From the NCBI GenBank assembly GCA_024234955.1, contig JACKNK010000002.1, positions 124,001-188,000 of the forward strand: 64,000 nucleotides of DNA. The letters are read 5' to 3'. Shown piece after piece: positions 34,549 to 43,481 of the stretch (positions within the stretch are counted from its first letter, which is position 1; each line of letters begins with the position of its first letter). The notes below the pieces were generated by a model, which saw nothing but the letters and a program-made list of their open reading frames with translations, ran no database searches and was not told the origin of the DNA. The stretch is from Gammaproteobacteria bacterium. Lineage in GTDB: Bacteria; Pseudomonadota; Gammaproteobacteria; JACKNK01. The position numbers were made by a program, and so were the translations under genes.

Positions 34549-35142
34549 ATGGCTGATGCCATCGCTCCGGGTGTGGCGCTGATCGTCGGATTGGGCAACC
34601 CCGGTCCGAAGTACGACCAGACCCGGCATAACGCCGGGTTTTGGTTTTTGGACGAGGTTGCATCACGCCTTGGCGTCGTTTTGCGCGCAGACGGCAAGTT
34701 TTTTGGCGCGGTCGGCAAGGCCGTGGTTGCGGGTCGTGATGTCTGGTTACTCAAGCCGGACACCTTCATGAATCGCAGCGGACAGGCCATCGGTGCGCTC
34801 GCGCGTTTTTACAAGATCGCACCGGAAGCGATTCTGGTTGCGCACGACGAACTCGATCTCGAGCCGGGGACCGTGCGTTTGAAGCGGGGTGGCGGGCATG
34901 GCGGACATAACGGCCTGCGCGACACCATCAATCAACTCGCGAGCAAGGAATTCCTGCGCCTCCGGCTCGGAGTCGGCCACCCCGGGCACCGCGATCTGGT
35001 GGTCGATTATGTGCTCAACAAACCCGCCCAGGCGGATCGCAACGCGATCGAAAACGCGATCTGGGAAGCCGAACGTGAGCTCGATGCCATCGTGCGCGGC
35101 GACTTCGACGCGGTCATGCGCAATTTGCATTCAAACACCTGA
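34549..35142 (+). CDS. pth: Peptidyl-tRNA hydrolase
   Basis: Releases peptides from prematurely dropped peptidyl-tRNA. The 197-residue enzyme shows GLGNPGPKYDQTRHNAGFW near residue 14 with the catalytic His in the RHNAG element, the KPDTFMNRSG motif near 68, and DELDLEPGTVRLKRGGGHGGHNGLR near 100-125. It starts at the ATG at 34549, 26 bp after rplY. Confidence 0.97.
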   Translation: MADAIAPGVALIVGLGNPGPKYDQTRHNAGFWFLDEVASRLGVVLRADGKFFGAVGKAVVAGRDVWLLKPDTFMNRSGQAIGALARFYKIAPEAILVAHDELDLEPGTVRLKRGGGHGGHNGLRDTINQLASKEFLRLRLGVGHPGHRDLVVDYVLNKPAQADRNAIENAIWEAERELDAIVRGDFDAVMRNLHSNT

Positions 35143-35154
35143 GAGAAACACCCC

Positions 35155-36249
35155 ATGGGATTCAAATGCGGCATCGTCGGCCTGCCCAACGTTGGCAAGT
35201 CCACTCTGTTCAATGCGCTGACCCGTGCCGGGATCCAGGCGGAGAACTACCCCTTCTGTACCATCGAGCCCAATGTCGGCGTGGTCATGGTGCCGGATCT
35301 GCGTCTCGACGCGCTGGCCAAGATCGTCAAACCGGATCGCATTCTGCCGACCACGATTGAATTCGTGGACATCGCCGGCCTGGTTGCCGGTGCATCGCGT
35401 GGGGAAGGTCTGGGCAACAAGTTTCTTGCGAACATTCGCGAGACCGACGCCATCGCGCATGTGGTGCGCTGCTTCGAAAACGACGACGTGGTGCATGTCG
35501 ATGGTCGCGTGGACCCGATCGCCGACATCGAGACCATCAACACCGAACTCGCCCTGGCCGATCTGAGTACGGTCGAAAAGGCCGAGCAGCGGTTTTCCAA
35601 GAAACTCAAGGCCGGTGACAAGGAAGCCAAGGTGGCCATGCCCTTGCTCGAGCGGTTACGGGTCGCGCTCGACCAGGGCAAACCGGCTCGCAGCGTCGAG
35701 CTGGAAGGCGATGATGAGGTGAAGATCGTCCGCGAACTGCACCTTCTGACCGATAAACCGACGCTTTATGTCGCGAACGTCGCCGAAGACGGTTTTGAAG
35801 ACAATCCGATGCTCGATCGTGTCATTGCCTATGCCGAGGCAGAAAACTCGGAAGTGGTTGCGGTGTGCGCGTCCATCGAAGCCGAGATGACCGAGCTCGA
35901 TGACGATGAACTGGCGGAATTTCTTGAATCCTTGGGCCTGGAAGAACCGGGATTGAACCGCGTGATCCGCCACGGTTACCACCTGCTCGGCTTACAGACC
36001 TACTTCACGGCGGGCGTCAAGGAAGTCCGCGCCTGGACCGTGCATCGTGGCGCCACCGCCCCGGAAGCCGCAGGCGTGATTCACACCGACTTCCAGAAAG
36101 GCTTCATTCGTGCCGAGGTTACGCACTACAACGATTTCATCGAACTCGGTGGAGAACAGGGCGCCAAGGAAGCAGGGCGTTGGCATCTCGAAGGGAAGGA
36201 CTATGTGGTCCAGGAAGGCGATGTCATGCACTTCCGCTTCAACGTCTGA
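35155..36249 (+). CDS. ychF: Ribosome-binding ATPase YchF
   Basis: Obg-family P-loop protein that prefers ATP and binds ribosomes. The 364-residue protein has the N-terminal GIVGLPNVGKSTLFNALT P-loop, switch region EFVDIAGLVAGASRGEGLGN near 66, the NxxE-type specificity motif, a coiled-coil insert near 130-160 and a C-terminal TGS domain (LQTYFTAGVKEVRAWTV). All as expected. Confidence 0.97.
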   Translation: MGFKCGIVGLPNVGKSTLFNALTRAGIQAENYPFCTIEPNVGVVMVPDLRLDALAKIVKPDRILPTTIEFVDIAGLVAGASRGEGLGNKFLANIRETDAIAHVVRCFENDDVVHVDGRVDPIADIETINTELALADLSTVEKAEQRFSKKLKAGDKEAKVAMPLLERLRVALDQGKPARSVELEGDDEVKIVRELHLLTDKPTLYVANVAEDGFEDNPMLDRVIAYAEAENSEVVAVCASIEAEMTELDDDELAEFLESLGLEEPGLNRVIRHGYHLLGLQTYFTAGVKEVRAWTVHRGATAPEAAGVIHTDFQKGFIRAEVTHYNDFIELGGEQGAKEAGRWHLEGKDYVVQEGDVMHFRFNV

Positions 36250-36330
36250 ATGTCGTCCGCCGGTATCAGCTTTCAAGCAATTCCGATCCGGAAGGACGGG
36301 TGCTAATTCAGTCAAACCGTCTTTTGGGCT

Positions 36331-37911
36331 TTATTGCTGCTCGCACTCGGTCATCAGTTGTGAACGGGTAACAAGGTCCAGTCCCATACTGGAAAATCCG
36401 GGATGAGCGTCGAGGTTGCTCTCGCTTTTACGCGGGAGAGAACCGGATTCGATTTTTTTCTGAATAATCGGAATCAGCTGATTGGTGGCAATCCAGGCGT
36501 GCACGCGCACACCGAACGGAGTCATATGGATTGCGTCATTAAACAGTGAGGGATTTTGCGGATAGGCCTTTGCTACGTCGATAAATGGGATGCCGTTAAC
36601 TTTCGAATAGTTATGAAAAACCCGATTTTGAAAATCGGCCATTCGGCGAATATGTTTGTAGCTGTAGGGCCAATAAGTTTCGTTCAGGTATCTGTGAACA
36701 TTAGGGTTTGTCGCCAGATTTACCTTCATGCCCTCATACGCCAACCATACAAAGGAAGAAATGATCAATTCTCCACCCACGCTGGAGAGATCTTTCTTGA
36801 TTGAGCTCAGATTCGTCGTTATGTCGTCCAGCTGCAGCGGCAGACTGTGGTATCCCGGGTCCGGATCATACTCATTGAGGTCCGCTGGCCACTCCACGAC
36901 CAATTCCGGTTTCTTCGGCTCGTACCCGCCACCGCCGGTAAATTGGTCCATGACCTGCAGGGCGCGAGCAGCGATGGCGGAATGCGACTCCAGTATGCCA
37001 GGAGACCGGAAGGTGGCTGATGGCTTGGGGGGGATTTTTCCATCAGGGAATTTTACATAGTAAGCCGGAAGGAACTGGTTCGAGCCTTCGTAATAAATTA
37101 CGAAATCCGGTTCCATCGGCAAAATTTCATCACGAACAATTGCCGCAATCGAGGATGAGTCGATTCCTGTTCGCCCGGCATTGATCACTTCAAAGCGTAT
37201 GCCAGAGAGATTCTTTTCTGCCCACATGTTGAGCCAGCCTTCTACATACTCCGGATAGGAGTATTTTTCGCCATACCCATTTACAGTCGTGGATGCGCCA
37301 ACGAAGGCAATGCGTATGGTATTTTCTGCTTTATGGAGTCCAATCTCCCGACCCCGCCAGCCAAAACCATTGGTGGGGAACATGCTGGGCATCCTTAGAT
37401 GCCTCATGTGCCTGTAATAGGGATATATACCCCCACCGTCAGGGGAAAAGTACAAAAACTCATCAAGAATCCCAAGGGATCCTAATGTGGATTTCGCACA
37501 GATGGCTTTTCTCAGGTAATTACGATTCCAGTGAAAGGTGGCTCCGTATGGGTCGGTCGGGTACTTTGCCAAGCGTGACGTAACGAGGCGCCCCGTGTCT
37601 TCGTCCATTTCCGCATGCAACGGGTCGCCAGGGGGATCCAGGAAAAACCAGTCGACCGGGATGGCAGAAGAGTTGCCGCGGGACGTCACCATAAGTTGAT
37701 CAAGATCGAAATCAGCAGGCAAGGCCTTGCGCTCTTCTTCGGCCTCTTTCCGGGTTAATAAACTCCCGCTTTCACTGGGTTTGAGGCGAATTGAAAATAA
37801 TGCGTATGAATCGATATATCGAATAATAATCTCGCCAATTCCCAGCATCAGAATAGTGAAAGCGAGCGCCACGCCGACATTCACCAGAGAATTTTTTACA
37901 TAGCTCGACAT
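36331..37911 (-). CDS. SGNH-hydrolase-like membrane-anchored protein, likely acquired
   Basis: A 526-residue protein with one N-terminal membrane anchor near residues 8-30 and a large extracytoplasmic domain. An SGNH core is suggested by FVGASTTVNGYG with S207 (block I), INAGRTGID near 243, YYEGSNQF near 272 and DAIHMTPFG near 474 with the Asp-His pair of block V. Such proteins act as esterases or acetyl transferases on surface sugars. The DNA is clearly poorer in GC than its neighbours (one 60-base line I counted, 36541-36600, is 28/60, against well over 60% around it) and codon choice differs, suggesting transfer. It stands alone, flanked by AT-rich gaps. Confidence 0.78.
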   Translation of the reverse strand: MSSYVKNSLVNVGVALAFTILMLGIGEIIIRYIDSYALFSIRLKPSESGSLLTRKEAEEERKALPADFDLDQLMVTSRGNSSAIPVDWFFLDPPGDPLHAEMDEDTGRLVTSRLAKYPTDPYGATFHWNRNYLRKAICAKSTLGSLGILDEFLYFSPDGGGIYPYYRHMRHLRMPSMFPTNGFGWRGREIGLHKAENTIRIAFVGASTTVNGYGEKYSYPEYVEGWLNMWAEKNLSGIRFEVINAGRTGIDSSSIAAIVRDEILPMEPDFVIYYEGSNQFLPAYYVKFPDGKIPPKPSATFRSPGILESHSAIAARALQVMDQFTGGGGYEPKKPELVVEWPADLNEYDPDPGYHSLPLQLDDITTNLSSIKKDLSSVGGELIISSFVWLAYEGMKVNLATNPNVHRYLNETYWPYSYKHIRRMADFQNRVFHNYSKVNGIPFIDVAKAYPQNPSLFNDAIHMTPFGVRVHAWIATNQLIPIIQKKIESGSLPRKSESNLDAHPGFSSMGLDLVTRSQLMTECEQQ

Positions 37912-38282
37912 AACCCTACCTGGCCAGCAAGAGTTTATTTTTCAGCTGGTATTTTTTTACAAAAAGGTTGAATGGCTCAATTCCTGGTACACGTATGGAC
38001 AACAGCTAATTTCTGATGCCGCCCAATCTGTTTGGGCATCGTACACATTGGGTTCCTCAGCGCAAGGCACATCATAACCGTTGCCTGAACGAGCGCATTT
38101 GACCCGGACACCTCACAAGATGCATATGCGGTCGCGGAAGGAGGGGTTTCCCGCGATGTGGGATTCGAATGCCCGTCGGCGCGCCGCTAGTGTTCCGACG
38201 AGGACATCACCGACGGACAACTTTCATACCGTTCCGCGCTGAGCCAAGTGTCAGAAACAACCGTAAATCCGAGAAAAGGCGG
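37912..38282. other. 371-bp intergenic region with AT-rich upstream part
   Basis: No gene is supported. The first 60 bp upstream of the SGNH-like gene are AT-rich (runs of T at 37950-37960) and probably hold its promoter. An imperfect inverted repeat lies at about 38017-38042 (GATGCC ... GGCATC with CCAA/TTGG inside). The remainder is ordinary GC-rich sequence without recognisable elements. Confidence 0.45.
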
Positions 38283-40088
38283 TTACTTTGTCCCATCACG
38301 GCGCTTGCCGGCCTGAAGGCTGATCACCAACCAGCCCGCCTCCGGACGAGGTGGATGATCCGGGGTGAAGACCTGCAGGGTGCCCTTGGGTGAAATGGCG
38401 AATAACAAGATGGCCTTGGCGCCACTGTCGTGCATTAGGTCAGTCAGGCTGTAATCCGTGCTCAAACGGGTGCTGCGCAGGGTGGAGCCGTCGTTCAGCT
38501 GATTGGCGAGGTCGGTGTAACTGATTTCGGTATCGAACAGTTCGCGCCCCAATACCTCGCCGCCCATGCGCAGGCGCTCGGGCAGTTCTTCTGCGTGGTG
38601 GACCCGCAGGCCGTAAACGCGTTCCCGCCCGAAATCGTCGCTGTAATGCAGCGCCGCCAGGGCATTCAGCCCGGGGTCGGAGGTGATCGCAAGCATCCGT
38701 CCGATTCCGCCCAGGTCGAGGTTCTCACTGACCTCGTCCGACAGGGCGTTACCGTAATACGCGTTGAGGTCCTCCATGCGCGCCCGGCGCACGTTGCGCC
38801 AGTTGCTGTCGACCAGCTGAACCCGAATGTCCGCTTTCTTCAGTGCGCCAGCGATGGCGCGTGCGACCGCATTGGCGCCGACGATGAGGACACCGTTCGG
38901 GTCGGGTTCCGCCACCTCAAGCCAGCGTGCCAGCGGGCGAGCGGTCAGACTCTGAAATAAAACCGTGCCCACGATAATCGAAAACGTCAGCGGCACAATG
39001 GCGTCGGAATGCGGCACCCCGGCCTCGCTCAGGCGCAGGGCAAACAGCGCGGATACCGCTGCCGCGACAATGCCTCGTGGTCCGATCCAGGCAATGAAGA
39101 CCCGCTCCTGCCAGCGAAGTACCGAGCCGTAGGTGGCCAGGGCGACCTTCAGTGGGCGACCGACGAACTGGATCACCGCCAGCACCCCGAGCACGCCCCA
39201 GCCGAGAGCCGCCAGCGCCCCCAACTCGATCCGCGCCGCCAGCAGGACGAACAGCGCGGAGATCAGCAGGACGGTCAAGGTCTCCTTGAAATGCAGGATC
39301 TCGCGAACCCGCAACCCCGGCATATTTGCCATCGTGATGCCCATCAGCGTGACCGCAAGCAGGCCGGATTCTTCAGCGAAGTGATTGGACAGCACGAAGG
39401 TGCCGAGGACCGCATTGAGCACCGCCACGTTCTGCAGGTAATCGGGGACCCAATGGCGACGGAGGACATAACCGAGCAGCCACCCCGAGCCGATTCCTAT
39501 CACCGAACCGAGCAACACGATAACGCCAAAGGTCAGCGCGACATGGCCGGCGGCCTGATAGCTGCTGATGATGAATTCGAACACCAGTACCGTGAGGATG
39601 GCCCCTATCGGATCGATGACGATGCCTTCCCAACGCAACACCTCGGCAACTGGCCGGGTCGGACGCACCGCACGCAGCAACGGCTGCACGACGGTCGGCC
39701 CGGTCACCACCAGCAGCGCACCCATCAGGATCGAAAGCTCCCAGGACAGGCCGATCAGATAACGTACGGCGAGGGCGATGGTTGTCCAGCTGATCGCGGC
39801 GCCGATGCCGACCAACCGATGCACCACTTTGGCCAGACCTGTGATCGTCTTGAAGCGCAGGGTCAAACTGCCTTCGAACAGGATTACGGCGACCGCCAGC
39901 GACACGAACGGAAACAACAGATCGCCGAGCAGGGCATCCGGGTTCAGCCAGCCACTGATCGGCCCGGCCACCAGGCCGCTTAGCAACAGATAGAGGATCG
40001 CCGGCAGGCGTGTCACGGCGGCCAGCCATTGACAGGCGAGCCCGATCAGGCCGACGGCCACCATACTCAGAATGATGTTTTCACTCAT
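38283..40088 (-). CDS. CPA-type cation/proton antiporter with RCK domain
   Basis: A 601-residue transporter: about 12-13 membrane segments over residues 1-395, then a cytoplasmic nucleotide-binding RCK-N domain (GVLIVGANAVARAIAGAL near 401) and a C-terminal segment. Typical antiporter stretches are VVTGPTVVQPLLRAVRP near 128, RWEGIVIDPIGAIL near 152 with the conserved Asp, and IGPRGIVAAAVSALFA near 342. The exchanged ion (Na+ or K+ against H+) is not certain. It may assist K+/pH balance together with TrkAH elsewhere in the window. Confidence 0.88.
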   Translation of the reverse strand: MSENIILSMVAVGLIGLACQWLAAVTRLPAILYLLLSGLVAGPISGWLNPDALLGDLLFPFVSLAVAVILFEGSLTLRFKTITGLAKVVHRLVGIGAAISWTTIALAVRYLIGLSWELSILMGALLVVTGPTVVQPLLRAVRPTRPVAEVLRWEGIVIDPIGAILTVLVFEFIISSYQAAGHVALTFGVIVLLGSVIGIGSGWLLGYVLRRHWVPDYLQNVAVLNAVLGTFVLSNHFAEESGLLAVTLMGITMANMPGLRVREILHFKETLTVLLISALFVLLAARIELGALAALGWGVLGVLAVIQFVGRPLKVALATYGSVLRWQERVFIAWIGPRGIVAAAVSALFALRLSEAGVPHSDAIVPLTFSIIVGTVLFQSLTARPLARWLEVAEPDPNGVLIVGANAVARAIAGALKKADIRVQLVDSNWRNVRRARMEDLNAYYGNALSDEVSENLDLGGIGRMLAITSDPGLNALAALHYSDDFGRERVYGLRVHHAEELPERLRMGGEVLGRELFDTEISYTDLANQLNDGSTLRSTRLSTDYSLTDLMHDSGAKAILLFAISPKGTLQVFTPDHPPRPEAGWLVISLQAGKRRDGTK

Positions 40089-40225
40089 TGGCGGGCGCTC
40101 CGGATCGCCATCCGGACGATCAACGATACGGTGGCGGATTGCAGGCAGTCAGGTTGACGCCCGTGATGGAGGAGTGTGGCAGATGAAAATGGCACCCGAT
40201 GCCCGGGATGCGCCTTCAGGATGGT

Positions 40226-41050
40226 TCATGCCTCACGGATACGTGCCCGCCAGGTACCTCGGAGCGACGACCGGTAGGACTTGAGACGCGATGCCAGCCA
40301 CCCGGCGGGCTCATCTTCGACGTTGAAGCGGCGAATGCGTGTGGGATCGTCGCCGCGTAGATTCGGGCCGGGTTCGGCGGTGTAGTGGACGAAGAAACCG
40401 GCCTTGCGCGCCGCTTCCCGGTAACCCAGGTCGGCATTGCCGTCGAAACCGGACCCGGTCCAGCCGATCTGCCGTTCGACCTCGCCGGTATGACGCAGGA
40501 TCAGCCCCCGGGACTGGGTCAGTTCTTCGACCACGCGTGCAAGATGGGTGTCGTGCGATTCGTTTTCACGGTCCCAATGCAGGGGCCGATGTCCGCCGGA
40601 ATGAATCTCCATGTTGCCGGCGGTGCGCATCCGCTGAATCTCCGACCAGCGCAGCATCACGTCGTCCTGTTGTCCGGCATCGATTGCGGCGAGGCAGCTC
40701 AAATGATCCACGCGATCGCTGAGCACCGCCGGGTCGGACAGGCGTGGATTGCCATTGCCGATCCAGCCGGTGACCAGGAACAGGGTGGCGTTCAGGTGAT
40801 AGCGCGTCAGCAGCGGCCACGCATACACGTAGTTGTCGAGGAAGCCGCCGTCGAAGGTGATCAGGCAGGCCTTTTCCGGAATCTCCGCCTGGCCACCGAT
40901 CGCATTCAGCAAGGCGCTTGTATTGATGGTCTTCCAACCTTCGTTGGCGAGCATCGACATCTGCGCATCGAAACGCGACGGGGAGACCGTAAGCGGGCCG
41001 CCATCCGGGCTTACATGGCGATAACGCAGGATCGGGATTGAGCGTGCCAT
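40226..41050 (-). CDS. Polysaccharide deacetylase family protein, metal site altered
   Basis: A 274-residue NodB-fold protein starting at the ATG at 41050. The first motif, normally TFDDGY, reads ITFDGGFLDN (D67, G68): the second Asp, a metal ligand in active deacetylases, is Gly (GGC in the DNA). The second motif is intact as H150-x3-H154 (EIHSGGHRPLH). No signal peptide is visible, unusual for the family. It follows the Xre/MbcA/ParS-like gene with 2 bp between and shares its strand with cbbQ. It may be inactive or use a different metal geometry. Confidence 0.78.
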   Translation of the reverse strand: MARSIPILRYRHVSPDGGPLTVSPSRFDAQMSMLANEGWKTINTSALLNAIGGQAEIPEKACLITFDGGFLDNYVYAWPLLTRYHLNATLFLVTGWIGNGNPRLSDPAVLSDRVDHLSCLAAIDAGQQDDVMLRWSEIQRMRTAGNMEIHSGGHRPLHWDRENESHDTHLARVVEELTQSRGLILRHTGEVERQIGWTGSGFDGNADLGYREAARKAGFFVHYTAEPGPNLRGDDPTRIRRFNVEDEPAGWLASRLKSYRSSLRGTWRARIREA

Positions 41051-41052
41051 GA

Positions 41053-41418
41053 TCAGTTCCAGGCGCTCGCGCCGTCGAGGTGGTTCTGCAGGGCGTCGAT
41101 GCCTGCTTCCCCGCGTTTCAGGATCAGTTGCAGCGGTGCCATGCCGCCGAACATGCGGTTGGGTTGCAACATCCAGCCCTGGGCGACATCCGGATTGTGC
41201 GGCAACATGGTTTCCACGGTTCGGCCCAGACGCAGCAGTTTCTGCACCCGGCCCATGCACTCGGCGGGATAGGGCAGATCGGCCATTTCATGGCGCCGCA
41301 TCATGCGCGGTGCGACCTGATCCAGGCCGAGTAGGCGGACCTGAATATCATGATTGGCTTCCCAACGGTCGAAGAGGTGCATCAGGGCCTGGGTCAGGCG
41401 GAGGTGTTCGTCATGCAT
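41053..41418 (-). CDS. MbcA/ParS/Xre antitoxin C-terminal-domain protein
   Basis: A 121-residue protein, ATG at 41418. The C-terminal half (residues 70-115) fits the DUF2384/MbcA-ParS-Xre C-terminal domain: ECMGRVQKLLRLGRTVETML, then GWMLQPNRMFGGMAPLQLI, matching the W-L-x-x-P-N-x-x-x-G-G-x-x-P-L pattern. These domains usually belong to antitoxins paired with RES-domain toxins. I found no RES gene nearby; instead it sits between cbbQ (37 bp upstream) and the deacetylase-like gene (2 bp downstream). It may be an adapter or regulator repurposed from an antitoxin. Confidence 0.7.
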   Translation of the reverse strand: MHDEHLRLTQALMHLFDRWEANHDIQVRLLGLDQVAPRMMRRHEMADLPYPAECMGRVQKLLRLGRTVETMLPHNPDVAQGWMLQPNRMFGGMAPLQLILKRGEAGIDALQNHLDGASAWN

Positions 41419-41455
41419 GGGGCGGACTCGGAATCGGGAAGGGCAAACCTGAACG

Positions 41456-42259
41456 CTAAAACAGGGAGGCCGAGAGTTCATTGACCGCCTGCAACATTTC
41501 GGCGTCATCGGTGATCGCCTGAGCGATGCACGCGGAGCAGGCGGTAACCGGATCGACGCCGCTGCCGATCAGCTTGGCGGCATGGACCAGCAGGCGGGTG
41601 GATGCGCCTTCGTCCAGCCCTTGCCCTTTCAGGTTGCGGGTCATCTGCGCGAACTTCACCAGTTTGGCGGCGATGTCTTCGTCGATGCCGGCCTCGTTGA
41701 CGATGATCCGTCGTTCCAGATCGGCGTTCGGGTAATCGAACTCAAGCGCCACGAAGCGCTGCCGGGTGGACTGTTTCAGATCCTTGAGTACCGACTGATA
41801 ACCGGGGTTGTAGGACATCGCCAGGCAGAATTCGGGACCGGCTTCAAGGAGTTCGCCGCGCTTCTCCATCGGCAGCACGCGGCGGTCGTCGCCGAGCGGA
41901 TGGATGACCACGGTGGTGTCCTTGCGCGCTTCCACCACCTCGTCGAGATAGCAGATCGCCCCGCTGCGCACCGAACGCGCCAGCGGACCATCCACCCAGA
42001 CGGTCTCGCCCCCGGCAACCAGGTAGCGACCAACCAGATCGGAGGCGGTCAGGTCGTCGTGGCAGGACACCGTGATCAAGGGTCGTTTCAGGCGCCAGGC
42101 CATGTGCTCCATGAAGCGCGTCTTGCCGCAACCCGTGGGCCCCTTGAGCAGCACCGGCAGGCGGTTCTTGTAGGCGGCCTCGAATACCGTGATCTCGTTA
42201 CCGACCGGCTCGTAATACGGCTCGGACTCAATGAAGTATTCCTCGGGCTTGACCCCCAT
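41456..42259 (-). CDS. cbbQ: CbbQ/NorQ-type MoxR AAA+ ATPase
   Basis: AAA+ protein of the CbbQ/NorQ/GpvN family, 267 residues, ATG at 42259 with AGGTG upstream. Walker A is LLKGPTGCGKTRFMEH near residue 35, DLTASDLVGRYLV near 70, Walker B AICYLDEVVEARKDTTVVIHP near 101, the sensor stretch SYNPGYQSVLKDLK near 143 and TRQRFVALEFDYP near 160. CbbQ with the VWA protein CbbO remodels inhibited Rubisco; NorQ with NorD activates nitric oxide reductase. The CbbQ assignment is favoured by overall similarity and the likely lifestyle. Neither CbbO nor Rubisco genes are in this window, so it is an orphan here. Confidence 0.82.
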   Translation of the reverse strand: MGVKPEEYFIESEPYYEPVGNEITVFEAAYKNRLPVLLKGPTGCGKTRFMEHMAWRLKRPLITVSCHDDLTASDLVGRYLVAGGETVWVDGPLARSVRSGAICYLDEVVEARKDTTVVIHPLGDDRRVLPMEKRGELLEAGPEFCLAMSYNPGYQSVLKDLKQSTRQRFVALEFDYPNADLERRIIVNEAGIDEDIAAKLVKFAQMTRNLKGQGLDEGASTRLLVHAAKLIGSGVDPVTACSACIAQAITDDAEMLQAVNELSASLF

Positions 42260-42329
42260 TGCACACCTGCCTGTCATTCACTCTGCGCGGGCCGCGCACG
42301 TTAGCCGCAAGGCGGGCGTGAAACAACCG

Positions 42330-43463
42330 ATGGATATTCCGGATAAGGCGTCCGGTGCCGCGATGCCGTGTGCCGACGTCGATAAGCAGCAGGCATGGGA
42401 AGCGGGCGGCGATGCCTCTAGAATCGCGAGCCCCCCGCAAGCTGGTTCCCTTGTGTCGTTGCCGCCCGAATTTCAAACCCCTACCGCATTTGCGCAGGCC
42501 TTCGAGCTTGGTTTGGCGCGAATGATCGACGCCCATCACGATTTGGGCGTATTCATTCTCGTGCTCGCGAACGCGGTGATGGATGCCCGGCTCCACGCTC
42601 GTCTGCATGCCGCGCTGGATGCCCGGTTCGCGCAACTGTGTGCCGACCCGCCCAGCGCGACCGCCGATGACGAAGCGGTTTTCCGGGCCTTGCGCGGGAT
42701 CGGCTGGGACAAGCTGGGTGCGGTGCGCGGTCGCGCCCTCGACGATCTGGAAATTCAGCTCAATCCGCTGCGCGGATTACGCCCCCCGCGCAATGCGGGT
42801 GCAACCATCGAGACCCTGCAAAGGGACTTCGATCCGGATGGGTTTCATTTCGCCAAGCCGTTCTTGCGCAAGGAGATCTTCTGGAACGGGGCACTGATGG
42901 GGCGTGACGCTGCGTTGCTGTACAACAAGTTTCCGTTCCTGCCCTGGCATGGCTTACTGGTACCGGAACTGCACGAAGGTCACGCGCAATACCTGTCCGC
43001 CGACTGGCACGCCTACGTCTTCGAACTGTGTGCGCAACTCGGGGTGTCGTTGCCCGGGGTCGGATTTGGCTATAACGCCTATGGTGCCAACGCGTCGGTC
43101 AATCATCTGCATTTTCAGATGTTCGTGCGCGAGCAGGGCTTGCCGGTCGCCCATCCGCATTGGCGGCACAATGGCGGCAACGTGCCCTATCCCGCACGCT
43201 GCCTGCGGTTCGATGATGTCGATCAGGCGTGGGAAGTGCTGAGCGGCTTCCATGCCGCCAATCAGACCTACAACCTGGTTTACCTGCCTGGCCGCGTTTA
43301 CTGCCTGCCGCGTCATTTCCAGGGCACGCATGCGCATGCGGACTGGAACGAGGGCTACGCCTTTTATGAAATGGCCGGTGGCCTGACTGTGTTCGATCCC
43401 CGGTTATTCGATCGGCTGAATGCGTCCGACCTGGGCGGGGAATTGGCACGCCTGACCGTCTGA
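42330..43463 (+). CDS. HIT-superfamily nucleotidyltransferase-like protein (DUF4922-like)
   Basis: A 377-residue soluble protein, ATG at 42330, divergent to cbbQ with 70 bp between. The C-terminal half contains a HIT-type catalytic triad NHLHFQMFV (His-x-His-x-Gln) near residue 260 and the preceding ALLYNKFPFLPWHGLLVPE near 193, as in galactose-1-phosphate uridylyltransferase, Ap4A phosphorylase and VTC2-like enzymes. The first 60 residues look poorly conserved, so a later start is possible. The substrate is unknown. Confidence 0.68.
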   Translation: MDIPDKASGAAMPCADVDKQQAWEAGGDASRIASPPQAGSLVSLPPEFQTPTAFAQAFELGLARMIDAHHDLGVFILVLANAVMDARLHARLHAALDARFAQLCADPPSATADDEAVFRALRGIGWDKLGAVRGRALDDLEIQLNPLRGLRPPRNAGATIETLQRDFDPDGFHFAKPFLRKEIFWNGALMGRDAALLYNKFPFLPWHGLLVPELHEGHAQYLSADWHAYVFELCAQLGVSLPGVGFGYNAYGANASVNHLHFQMFVREQGLPVAHPHWRHNGGNVPYPARCLRFDDVDQAWEVLSGFHAANQTYNLVYLPGRVYCLPRHFQGTHAHADWNEGYAFYEMAGGLTVFDPRLFDRLNASDLGGELARLTV

Positions 43464-43481
43464 AGCGGACACCTGCTCGGC

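Noticed and set aside
41053..41418. Complete toxin-antitoxin module beside cbbQ
   Set aside because: Only the antitoxin-type domain is present; neither neighbour resembles a RES-domain toxin.
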